Assembly (NCBI RefSeq): GCF_039535235.1
Contig: NZ_BAAAWU010000001.1
Location: 7,071,001-7,135,000, forward strand
Reading direction: 5' to 3'
Source: Streptomyces roseoviridis
GTDB taxonomy: Bacteria; Actinomycetota; Actinomycetes; Streptomycetales; Streptomycetaceae
DNA length: 64,000 nt
In this document: one piece after another, positions 16,330-23,697 of the stretch
Layout of the letters: every line of letters begins with the position of its first letter
Numbering within the stretch: position 1 is the stretch's first letter
The notes under the pieces: generated by a model
The model's input: only the letters and a program-made list of their open reading frames with translations
Database searches by the model: none
What the model was told of the DNA's origin: nothing
Translations under genes and position numbers: made by a program

Positions 16330-17055
16330 TCACCGGACGGGCGCTCGCGCGGGGGCGTCGGGGCCCTCGGGCCGCTCCTCGCCGTCGGGCCGGTGGCCGG
16401 CCCCGCCCGCGTCCCGGTCCCCGCCCTGGGGCCGGGACGGTTCCCCGGCCTTCTCCTCGCCCGGCTCCTCGTCCTCGTACACCAGCCGGTCGACGACCTC
16501 CACCACGCCGTCCACGTCCTCGCAGAGCCGTACGAAGATCGGCGCGAGACCGCGGCGCGGCAGCCTGCCGCTCAGCGTCACCCGGCCCTCGGCCACGTCG
16601 ATGTGGAGGGAGGCGGGGGAGAGGCCCAGGATGCGGGTGACGACGTCCTCCAGGATCTCCTCCTGGATGGCGCGGTCACGGCGCAGGAAGAGCTGGATCA
16701 GATCGCTGCGGCTGAGGACACCGATCAGACGTCCGTCCGCGTCCACCACGGGCAGCCGCTTCACCCGGTGCCGCTCCATGAGCCGCGCCGCCTCCACCGC
16801 CGTCCAGGACGGGCGGGCGACGACCACCGGACTCGACATCATGGCCTCCGCGGTGCTGGGGCCGTCCTTGTCGGTGTGCCGCCGCAGCAGGTCCGCCTCG
16901 GAGACGACGCCCACCGGCCGGTTGTCCTCGTCGACCACGGGCACGGCGGTGATGCCGTACTCGTCGAGCAGCCGCGCGATCTCCTTGAACGGAGTGCCCG
17001 GCTGGACCGCGACCGCGGTCGGTGTCATGAGGTCGGCGACACTGCGGTGCCTCAT
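16330..17055 (-). CDS. Tandem CBS and BON domain protein
   Basis: Soluble protein of 241 residues. Residues 1-60 and 70-130 form a CBS pair that binds adenine nucleotides (VADLMTPTAVAVQPGTPFKEIARLLDEYGITAVPVVDEDNRPVGVVSEADLL and SPVVVARPSWTAVEAARLMERHRVKRLPVVDADGRLIGVLSRSDLI, shown here in part as motif landmarks LMTPTAVAVQPGTPF and HRVKRLPVVDADGRL). Residues 135-195 form a BON domain (LHIDVAEGRVTLSGRL, EDVDGVVEVVDRLVY). The tail is charged and low-complexity. Such proteins are thought to sense energy status. No operon partner is evident. Confidence 0.92.
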   Translation of the reverse strand: MRHRSVADLMTPTAVAVQPGTPFKEIARLLDEYGITAVPVVDEDNRPVGVVSEADLLRRHTDKDGPSTAEAMMSSPVVVARPSWTAVEAARLMERHRVKRLPVVDADGRLIGVLSRSDLIQLFLRRDRAIQEEILEDVVTRILGLSPASLHIDVAEGRVTLSGRLPRRGLAPIFVRLCEDVDGVVEVVDRLVYEDEEPGEEKAGEPSRPQGGDRDAGGAGHRPDGEERPEGPDAPARAPVR

Positions 17056-17682
17056 CGTTGGTCCGTCCCTTCTCGGCTCCTTCGTTCATGATCCCTCACG
17101 CGGGAGGGCCGGGGACCCGAGGACCGCGGGGCAGGGCGCCGGTGAGGCCCGGTCCAGCGGCGCGGACGTGGCCGGCACCGGCGGGCGGGCACGCCGCGCG
17201 GGCGGGGATCCACCAGGTCAGGCACCCTCACCCCCGCCGCGCGCCCCCGTACGGCGCACCGGGCGCCTTGTGGCGTCGTCGATCCCGGAAGACCCGCACG
17301 AGGTACGCGCGTCGAGCGCCGCCGCGCCCGGAGACGGCTGCCCGACCGTACGAGGAGGGGCCGCACGAGGAGGGGCCCGTACGAGGAGGGGTGCGGCTCC
17401 CGCAGGAGGTACGGGCCGGAGCCCGCCGTCGACGGCCAAGCGGCCGACCACACGGCTCCCGCGAGGCGTACGGGCGGGGGTCTCGCCCTGCGGGCCCGGG
17501 GTGTGCTCGGCGGGGCGGCGCCTTGGCGGGCCGTGGCGTCGGGCACGACCCCGTACCCCGTCGGCGGGGCCCGCCGTCAGGGCCACCAGGAGCCGGGCGA
17601 CACGGCTCGCACCGTCGTGCCACCGCGGCACGCGCGGGGCAGCAGCACCCGCGCCGCGCCCCCGTACGGGCGCCGGTTCGGG
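17056..17682. other. 627-base gap without a recognisable gene; CGTACGAGGAGGGG repeats
   Basis: Several long frames are open on both strands, but all read as Arg/Pro/Gly-rich low complexity with no family resemblance. Three copies of CGTACGAGGAGGGG lie at about 17348-17393. The sequence upstream of the CBS-BON start (17056-17100) probably holds its promoter. I cannot support a gene here. Confidence 0.55.
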
Positions 17683-18348
17683 TCACTCCGGGCCGAGGAC
17701 CTCGCGCAGCGCGGCCACCGCGTGGTCGCGGTGCTCGTCGAGCCAGCGCACCGCCGCGGCCTCGTCCGCCTCGGTCACGGCCGAGATGACCGCCCGGTGC
17801 TCGTGGACGGCCGCCTCCCGGTGGGGGTCCTGGGCGTAGTACAGGGCGCGGTAGGCGTCGGTCGCGTCCCACAGCGTGGCGATCAGCCGCACCAGGCGAG
17901 GCATGCCGGAGGCCTCCACCAGCGCGAAGTGGAAGCGGCGGTTGGCCTCGGCCATGGCCGTCACGTCGCCCGCCCCGGCGGCCCGCTCCACGTCCGCCTG
18001 GCTTCGCTCCAGCGCGTCGATCAGACCGTCCGGCATGCGCCGCAGGGCCGCGCGGACCGCCTCCGTCTCCAGGAGCCGCCGGATGCGGTAGATCTCCTCC
18101 AGGTCCGCCAGGGACAACTCGGCGACGTAGTAGCCCCGGTGGACGTGGTGCACCACCAGGCCGTCGGCCTCCAGCGTCTTCAGAGCCTCGCGCAGCGGGA
18201 CCCGGCTCACGTCGAGGCGGGCCGCCAGGGTGTCCTGCCGGATCGGGTCGCCCGGCCGCAACTCCCCGGTGGTGATGGAGCGGCGCAACTCCTCCAGGAC
18301 GAACTGCTGGGCCGTCCGTGGCCGCCGACGCTCCACCGTGCCGCTCAT
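17683..18348 (-). CDS. GntR-family transcriptional regulator, FCD subfamily
   Basis: Regulator of 221 residues. The N-terminal winged helix reads QQFVLEELRRSITTGELRPGDPIRQDTLAARLDVSRVPLREALKTLEADGLV. The C-terminal FCD domain (about 85-215) is all-helical and carries metal/effector-binding residues including the histidines in NRRFHFALVEASGMPRL and VHEHRAVISAV. FCD regulators typically sense carboxylic acids. Its ATG overlaps the stop of the CoA-transferase (ATGA), so the two are translationally coupled. It probably controls the CoA-transferase and the divergent glutaryl-CoA dehydrogenase through the inverted repeat at 19694-19728. Confidence 0.92.
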   Translation of the reverse strand: MSGTVERRRPRTAQQFVLEELRRSITTGELRPGDPIRQDTLAARLDVSRVPLREALKTLEADGLVVHHVHRGYYVAELSLADLEEIYRIRRLLETEAVRAALRRMPDGLIDALERSQADVERAAGAGDVTAMAEANRRFHFALVEASGMPRLVRLIATLWDATDAYRALYYAQDPHREAAVHEHRAVISAVTEADEAAAVRWLDEHRDHAVAALREVLGPE

Positions 18349-19580
18349 GGCTGTGCCCCTTCCCTCGACTGCGTGCCGTTCATCTTCCTACGCACCGGTG
18401 ACGGGCGGTCGCGGCCTGTGGACAACCCGAGTTCCGCCAGGACCTCGGCGGTGTGCTCGCCCAGGCGCGGCGGCGCGGCGCGGTAGACCGCCGGGGTGGT
18501 GCCGAAGGCGATCGGGTGGGCGACCTGCCCGGGGCCGGCGTCCTCGGCCGGGACGCGCGGCCGCAGGCCCAGGCGGTCGGCGAGCGCGAAGGCGCCGGCG
18601 AGGTCGTTGATGGGGCCGCAGGGCACCCCGGCCGCGGTCAGGTCGTCGAACCAGGCGTCGGCGGTGCGCCGCGCGAGGGGCCCGGACAGTTCCGCGACCA
18701 GTTCCTCCCGGTGCGCGACCCGGGCGGTGTTGGTGGCGAAGCGGGGGTCGTCGGCGAGCCCGGGGCTGCCGATCCGCTCGCACAGGGCGCGGAACTGACG
18801 GTCGTTGCCGACGGCGAGCACCAGGGGACGGTCGCTCGCCTCGAACACCTCGTACGGGGTGATGCTGGGGTGCCGGTTGCCGAGGGCGCGCGGGATGACG
18901 CCCGCGGCGAGGTGGGCCGCCGCCTGGTTGGTCAGCGCGGACAGCAGCGAGCCGAGGAGGGACACCTCCAGACGCTGGCCCTCGCCGGTGCGTTCGCGGT
19001 GGCGGAGCGCGGCGAGCACGCCCATGCCCGCATGGAGGCCGGTGATGACGTCGACCAGGGCGACGCCCGCCTTGGTGCCCGGCCCCCCGGGCTCACCGGT
19101 GACGCTCATGAGGCCGCCCATGGCCTGCACGAGCAGGTCGTAGCCGGGCAGCGCGGCGCCCTCGGCCGAGCCGAAGCCGGTCACGGAGCAGTAGACGAGA
19201 CCCGGATTGGTGGCCCGCACCCGCTCGTAGCCGAGGCCGAGCCGGTCCATGGTGCCGGGCCGGAAGTTCTCCACGAGCACGTCGGCCCGGTCCACGATCG
19301 CCCGGGCCGTCTCCAGGTCGGCCGGGTCGGCCAGATCGAGAGCCACCGAACGCTTGTTGCGGTTCACGCCCAGGAAGTAGGTGGCCTGCCCGTCGGCGAA
19401 CGGCGGCCCCCACGCGCGGGTGTCGTCGCCCGAGCCGGGGCGCTCGATCTTCACGACCTCGGCGCCGAGGTCGGCGAGGAGCATCGTCATGTACGGCCCG
19501 GCCAGCACCCGGCCGAAGTCCGCGACGACGATCCCGGACAGGGCGCCGGCCGGGCCCGCCTCCGGCTGCTGCGCGTCCAT
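18345..19580 (-). CDS. Class III CoA-transferase (CaiB/BaiF), probably succinate/glutarate type
   Basis: CoA-transferase of 411 residues that moves CoA between carboxylic acids. The N-terminal GIVVADFGRVLAGPYMTMLLADLGAEVVKIE is the family signature, and D177 in GVALVDVITGLHAG is the expected catalytic aspartate. NRNKRSVALDL and GYDLLVQAMGGLMSVTG are also typical. It lies back-to-back with a glutaryl-CoA dehydrogenase and is coupled to an FCD regulator. The likely reaction is therefore glutarate + succinyl-CoA giving glutaryl-CoA, as in SUGCT. That substrate is inferred from context. Confidence 0.88.
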   Translation of the reverse strand: MDAQQPEAGPAGALSGIVVADFGRVLAGPYMTMLLADLGAEVVKIERPGSGDDTRAWGPPFADGQATYFLGVNRNKRSVALDLADPADLETARAIVDRADVLVENFRPGTMDRLGLGYERVRATNPGLVYCSVTGFGSAEGAALPGYDLLVQAMGGLMSVTGEPGGPGTKAGVALVDVITGLHAGMGVLAALRHRERTGEGQRLEVSLLGSLLSALTNQAAAHLAAGVIPRALGNRHPSITPYEVFEASDRPLVLAVGNDRQFRALCERIGSPGLADDPRFATNTARVAHREELVAELSGPLARRTADAWFDDLTAAGVPCGPINDLAGAFALADRLGLRPRVPAEDAGPGQVAHPIAFGTTPAVYRAAPPRLGEHTAEVLAELGLSTGRDRPSPVRRKMNGTQSREGAQP

Positions 19581-19693
19581 GCCGCTCTCCTTCGTGGTGA
19601 GGCGTCGACCGCGACACGGCGATCGAGGGGCGTCGACCGCGGGGCGCCGGGGGCGCGTCGGCGATCGGATCCAAGCGGACCGTACGCACCGGA

Positions 19694-19728
19694 GATCGGA
19701 TATTCAATACTGGATCCAATATCCAATC
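19694..19728. promoter_or_regulatory. Large inverted repeat operator in the glutarate locus
   Basis: GATCGGATATT (19694-19704) and AATATCCAATC (19718-19728) are 11-bp arms with one mismatch around a 13-base spacer that itself contains GGATCC. The right arm with the spacer gives GGATCCAATATCC (19712-19724). The same 13-mer recurs in reverse orientation at 23367-23379 and 23448-23460. It sits between the divergent CoA-transferase and acyl-CoA dehydrogenase genes, where the FCD regulator would act on both. Confidence 0.8.
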
Positions 19729-19779
19729 TGGGGCTACGCTTCGGCTCGCCGCGTTGCCACAGTCGCCAGGAGGCCGTTC

Positions 19780-20985
19780 GTGAAGTCGTCGCCGCAGCCG
19801 TCGCGTTCGTCGCAGTCCGCGCCCGTCCACCCGCTCGATCTGCTCGCGATCGACGGGCTGCTCACCGACGAGGAGCGGGAGATCCGCCGCACCGTCCGTG
19901 CCCTGGCCGACCGCGAACTGCGCCCGCACGTCGCCGAGTGGTTCGAGCGCGGCGCCATCCCCGCCCGCGAGCTCGCCCGCACCCTGGGCGGCCTCGGGGT
20001 CCTCGGCATGCACCTGGAGGGCTACGGCTGCGCCGGCACCGGCTCCGTGGCGTACGGCCTGGCCTGCATGGAACTGGAGGCCGTCGACTCCGGCCTGCGC
20101 TCCCTGGTGTCGGTGCAGGGCTCGCTCGCCATGTACGCGATCTGGAAGTTCGGCTCCGAGGAGCAGAAGCAGCGCTGGCTGCCCAAGATGGCGGCCGGCG
20201 AGTACATCGGCTGCTTCGGCCTGACCGAGCCGGACGCCGGATCCGACCCCGGCGCCATGCGCACCCACGCCAAGCGCGACGGCTCCGACTGGATCCTCAA
20301 CGGCACCAAGATGTGGATCACCAACGGCTCCGTCGCCGACGTGGCCGTCGTCTGGGCCCGCACCGAGGACGGCGTCCGCGGCTTCGTCGTGCCGACGGAC
20401 ACCCCCGGCTTCAGCGCGCCGGAGATCAAGCAGAAGCTCTCCCTGCGCGCCAGCGTCACCAGCGAACTCGTCCTGGAGGACGTCCGGCTGCCCGCCGACG
20501 CGATGCTCCCGGAGGCCCGCGGCCTGTCCGGCCCGCTCGGCTGCCTCAACGAGGCCCGCTTCGGCATCGTCTTCGGCGCCCTCGGCGCCGCCCGCGACTG
20601 CCTGGAGACGGCGATCTCCTACGCCGCCGACCGCACGGTCTTCGCCCGGCCGCTGTCCTCCTACCAGCTGACGCAGCAGAAGCTCGCCGACATGGCCCTG
20701 GAACTCGGCAAGGGCATGCTGCTCGCGCTCCACCTCGGCCGCCTCAAGGACGCCGGCACCCTGACCCCCGAACAGATCAGCGTGGGCAAGCTCAACAACG
20801 TGCGCGAGGCCATCGCCGTCGCCCGCGAGTGCCGCACCGTCCTGGGGGCCAACGGCATCACCCTGGAGTACCCGGTGATGCGCCACGCCAACAACCTGGA
20901 GTCGGTCCTCACGTACGAGGGCACCAGCGAGGTGCACTCCCTGGTCATCGGCAAGGCGCTCACCGGCGAGCAGGCCTTCCGCTGA
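19780..20985 (+). CDS. gcdH: Glutaryl-CoA dehydrogenase-like acyl-CoA dehydrogenase
   Basis: FAD-dependent acyl-CoA dehydrogenase of 401 residues that oxidises and decarboxylates glutaryl-CoA to crotonyl-CoA. The FAD/acyl motif is GCFGLTEPDAGSDP. The end resembles glutaryl-CoA dehydrogenases closely: NEARFGIVFGALGAARDCLE, QKLADM, GRLKDAGTLTPE, LGANGITLEYPVMRHANNLE and TYEGTSEVHSLVIGKALTG, where the Glu in TYEGT is the expected catalytic base. GTG 19780 follows GGAGG at 8 bases; the open frame upstream crosses the operator and is not coding. It is divergent from the CoA-transferase and its regulator. Confidence 0.88.
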   Translation: MKSSPQPSRSSQSAPVHPLDLLAIDGLLTDEEREIRRTVRALADRELRPHVAEWFERGAIPARELARTLGGLGVLGMHLEGYGCAGTGSVAYGLACMELEAVDSGLRSLVSVQGSLAMYAIWKFGSEEQKQRWLPKMAAGEYIGCFGLTEPDAGSDPGAMRTHAKRDGSDWILNGTKMWITNGSVADVAVVWARTEDGVRGFVVPTDTPGFSAPEIKQKLSLRASVTSELVLEDVRLPADAMLPEARGLSGPLGCLNEARFGIVFGALGAARDCLETAISYAADRTVFARPLSSYQLTQQKLADMALELGKGMLLALHLGRLKDAGTLTPEQISVGKLNNVREAIAVARECRTVLGANGITLEYPVMRHANNLESVLTYEGTSEVHSLVIGKALTGEQAFR

Positions 20986-20989
20986 CCCG

Positions 20990-21112
20990 CCTCGGCTGAC
21001 GGTCGTCGACCGCACGACCGCCGACGGAACGGCCGACCGCACGGCCGTCGACCGCACGGCCGGCGACGGAAGGGCCGCCGACCGCAGGGCCGGCGGCCGA
21101 CCGTCGTACCGT
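20990..21112. repeat. CGACCGCACGGCC tandem repeats between convergent genes
   Basis: The gap between the dehydrogenase and the FBP gene is filled with about eight variants of GACCGCACGGCCG / CCGACGGAAGGGC. There is no gene and no single clear terminator. Confidence 0.65.
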
Positions 21113-21114
21113 CT

Positions 21115-21618
21115 TCACCCGGCGGTCACCCGGTCCACGAAGGCGTTCAGGTTGCCCATCATCCGGTCGATCTGCTCGTCCGGGCTCAGCGACTCCTGGT
21201 GGCGCGGGCCGCGCAGCTTGGGCTGCCGCTTGCCGCGGACGTACAGCGGGCAGGCGAGGTCGGCGCACACGTACGTGCCGACCGTGTTGCCCTCGCGGCC
21301 GCGCGCGCCGGCCAGCGGCGCCGCCAGGAGGGTCACGCCCGAGGAGGCGTGGGAGGTCAGGCAGATCTGGCACATGCTGGACTTCACGGCGCTGGTGCGG
21401 CCGACCGCGGGCACCCGCAGGGTGATGCCCACCGGGCCCTGCGGGCGCGGGACGACGAGATGGGCCCGCAGCGGCGCGCCCGGGTCGACCCAGCCCAGGA
21501 AGTCCAGGTCCTCCCAGGGCAGCTCGGCGAAGTCGAGCGGAAGCTTCATGCGGGACGCGTCACCCTTCGAGCAGTTGACGAAGGACGCGCGGATCTGTTT
21601 GTCGGTCAATGGTTCCAC
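21115..21618 (-). CDS. FBP domain-containing zinc-finger protein (EF-G-binding-like)
   Basis: Protein of 167 residues with the N-terminal PLTDKQIRASFVNCSKGDASRMKLP and a C-terminal treble-clef-like zinc finger. Its first cysteine pair is in SMCQICLTS and its second in YVCADLACPLYVRGKRQPKL. This matches the FBP C-terminal domain of FusB-type proteins, which bind elongation factor G; actinobacterial members are widespread and not proven resistance factors. GTG 21618 is chosen because the homologous start EPLTDKQIR follows directly. Confidence 0.85.
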   Translation of the reverse strand: MEPLTDKQIRASFVNCSKGDASRMKLPLDFAELPWEDLDFLGWVDPGAPLRAHLVVPRPQGPVGITLRVPAVGRTSAVKSSMCQICLTSHASSGVTLLAAPLAGARGREGNTVGTYVCADLACPLYVRGKRQPKLRGPRHQESLSPDEQIDRMMGNLNAFVDRVTAG

Positions 21619-21712
21619 TGTTCCGACCGTACACAGCACCGTTGCCCGGGGCATCCGATTATCGGTGCGCGTCGTCCCGGCGGGGCCGTGACCGAGGCCC
21701 CCCCGTCCGTGC

Positions 21713-23194
21713 TCAGGCGACCCAGTCGGGCAGGCCGGGGTCGGAGATCCGCGCGGGAGCCCCTTCCAGGGCGGCGGCGAGCCGCTCGGCCGCCGTCTCG
21801 TACACCTCGGCCGGCAGGGCGTACGGGATGCGCAGCCGGTGCTCGTGCGTGCCCGGGTCCACCCCGAAGCGGGCCCCGCCCTCCACCCGCACCCCGTGCC
21901 GCAGGGCGCGGGCCGCGAGCTGGGAGGCGACGGGCCGGCCCAGGTCGATCCACAGGCACAGCCCGCCCGGCGGCAGTGTCCAGTGCCACTCCGGCAGGTG
22001 CCGGGCGAGCGCCGTCACGAGGGCCTCGCGGCGCCGCCGCAGCTCCGCCGCACGCCCCGGCAGCAACGGGTCGATCCGGCCCATCAGGGCGACGGCGACC
22101 AACTGGTCGAGCACCGACCCGGCCAGGTCGTGGGTGATCCGGACCCGGGCGAGCTCGGTCACCACCCGCGAGGACGCGCGCACCCAGCCGACCCGCAGCC
22201 CGCCCCAGCAGCTCTTGCTGAGCGAGCCGACGCTGATGATCTGCTCCCCGGTGCCGGGGCCGGCCGAGGCCGCGAAGGGACGGGGTGCCGGCACGTCCAG
22301 GGCGATGTCGGACAGGGTCTCGTCCACCACCAGCCACGTCCCCGTGGCCCGCGCCGCCCGTGCCACCTCGCCCCGCTGCTCCTCGGGCATCAGGCGCCCG
22401 GTCGGATTATGGAAGTCGGGGATGAGATAGGCGAGGCGCGGCGCGGTCTGCCGCAGTGCCGCGTCGATGAGTCCGGTGTCCCAGCCGGTCTCCGTCACCG
22501 GCACGGGCGTGATCCGCAGCCGCTGTCCGCGCATGGCGTCCAGGGCATTGGTGTACGAGGGGCTCTCGGCGAGCACCCGGTCACCGGGCCCGCCGAGCAG
22601 GGCGAGAGCCAGCGCGAGGGCCTGCTGCGCGCCCGTCGTCACGAGGATCTGCTCGGGCCGGGTGGGCAGCCCACGGGCCGTGTACCGGTGCGCGATGCCC
22701 GCGCGCAGTTCCGGGAGCCCGTACGGGTGGTAGCCCTGGGCGGCCGCGTAGCGGGGCAGTTCGGCGGCGGCCTCGGTCAGCGCCAGGGCCAGGACGTCGG
22801 CGGGTGCCTCGGGCGCGGCGAGCGCGAGGTCGATGACCGAGTCCGTGTCCCCGTGGATCGCGGCGGGTCCGGCCGCCGGCTGGCCCTCGGGCAGCGCCGT
22901 CCAGGTGCCGGCGCCCTGCCGGCTGTGCGCGTAGCCGCTCTCCCGCAGCAGGTCGTAGGCGGAGGTGACGGTCGTCCGGCTGACGCCGAGCGCCATGGCC
23001 AGTTCGCGCTCGGCGGGCAGCCGCATCCTGAGCGCGACCCGGCCGTCGAGCAGCGTCTCCCGCACCGCCCGGGCCAGTTCGCGGTAGCCGAAGCGGCCCT
23101 CGGCCGGGGGCGTCAGCAGCGCCGCCAGCTGTCGGCCGCTCAGCATGCGGTCCGACACGGAGACCACGGTACGGACCACTCGACCCTCTGCCAT
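21713..23194 (-). CDS. MocR-type regulator (GntR wHTH fused to class I aminotransferase domain)
   Basis: Regulator of 493 residues. The N-terminal winged helix (about 15-90) contains LPAERELAMALGVSRTTVTSAYDLLRESGYAHSRQGAGTW. The C-terminal fold-type-I aminotransferase-like domain includes ILVTTGAQQALALALALLGGPGDRVLAESPSY, LIPDFHNPTG and SLSKSCWGGLRVGW, where the lysine of SLSK would bind PLP. MocR proteins sense PLP or amino-compound ligands and usually control a neighbouring divergent gene. Here no clear target gene lies upstream. A perfect 10-bp inverted repeat at 23205-23236 overlaps its promoter. ATG 23194 is chosen. Confidence 0.92.
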   Translation of the reverse strand: MAEGRVVRTVVSVSDRMLSGRQLAALLTPPAEGRFGYRELARAVRETLLDGRVALRMRLPAERELAMALGVSRTTVTSAYDLLRESGYAHSRQGAGTWTALPEGQPAAGPAAIHGDTDSVIDLALAAPEAPADVLALALTEAAAELPRYAAAQGYHPYGLPELRAGIAHRYTARGLPTRPEQILVTTGAQQALALALALLGGPGDRVLAESPSYTNALDAMRGQRLRITPVPVTETGWDTGLIDAALRQTAPRLAYLIPDFHNPTGRLMPEEQRGEVARAARATGTWLVVDETLSDIALDVPAPRPFAASAGPGTGEQIISVGSLSKSCWGGLRVGWVRASSRVVTELARVRITHDLAGSVLDQLVAVALMGRIDPLLPGRAAELRRRREALVTALARHLPEWHWTLPPGGLCLWIDLGRPVASQLAARALRHGVRVEGGARFGVDPGTHEHRLRIPYALPAEVYETAAERLAAALEGAPARISDPGLPDWVA

Positions 23195-23204
23195 GCCAAT
23201 CACT

Positions 23205-23236
23205 CCTTATTGGCTGTGCCGACCAGGCCAATAAGG
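23205..23236. promoter_or_regulatory. Inverted repeat CCTTATTGGC ... GCCAATAAGG upstream of the MocR gene
   Basis: Perfect 10-bp arms (23205-23214 and 23227-23236) with a 12-base spacer, 11 bases upstream of the MocR start. Further ATTGGC half-sites lie at 23196-23200 (CCAAT) and 23250-23256. MocR proteins bind such repeated half-sites, so autoregulation is likely. Confidence 0.7.
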
Positions 23237-23366
23237 CTACAGACTGCGGACATTGGCCTGGTGGCCAGGGGAGAGGAGCAGGGAGATGTCCGGATACCTG
23301 ACTGATCGTGACGAGAGGATGTGGCAGCGGCGCGCCGAGGAGAGGGTCGCCGCGCCGTTGGATATC

Positions 23367-23379
23367 GGATATTGGATCC
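23367..23379 (+). promoter_or_regulatory. GGATATTGGATCC motif, copy 2 (glutarate-operator-like)
   Basis: Identical over 13 bases to the reverse complement of 19712-19724. Flanks TCGGATATTGGATCCGG are also shared with copy 3. It lies about 170 bases upstream of the MocR start. Confidence 0.65.
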
Positions 23380-23447
23380 GGACGTTGAGGGCTGGATCCC
23401 CTGTCGAGACGCCGAGGTCCCGCCAAGAAAGCCGGGCCCTGCGGATC

Positions 23448-23460
23448 GGATATTGGATCC
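23448..23460 (+). promoter_or_regulatory. GGATATTGGATCC motif, copy 3
   Basis: Same 13-mer 81 bases from copy 2, with the flanks GGATC before and GG(T)CG(C)TG after also similar. No gene starts close by on the plus strand. Confidence 0.65.
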
Positions 23461-23697
23461 GGTCGCTGCGGTCGCCGCGGCACACTCCCCGCACCTCACA
23501 GGCGCCACAGCCCTCGCGCACGCGGCCCGCTCAGCCGGCCCCGCCGGTCCCGCCGGTCCGGCCGGCCCGGCGGCGCCGAGGAGCGCCTGCGTGAGCGGGA
23601 TCGCCGTCGGCGTCAGCGGCTTCCTCGCCGAGGCCCGGGTGCTGCGGCGGCACGCCCGTACCGCCGCACGCCCCGCGTCGCTCTGCGCGCCGCCTTC

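Larger units (their letters stand above)
23195..23697. other. 503-base region without a supported gene; regulatory motifs
   Basis: Contains the MocR operator (23205-23236) and two copies of the GGATATTGGATCC motif shared with the glutarate operator. A 102-codon frame from ATG 23286 with a purine-rich leader (GGAGAGGAGCAGGGAG) exists. Its product is Arg/Pro-rich, repeats GYWIR(T/S)LR because it reads through the motifs, and resembles nothing known. I treat it as non-coding. Confidence 0.5.

Noticed and set aside
23286..23594. Small gene of 102 codons with a purine-rich leader
   Set aside because: The product is Arg/Pro-rich, gains its only repeat by reading through operator motifs, and resembles nothing known.
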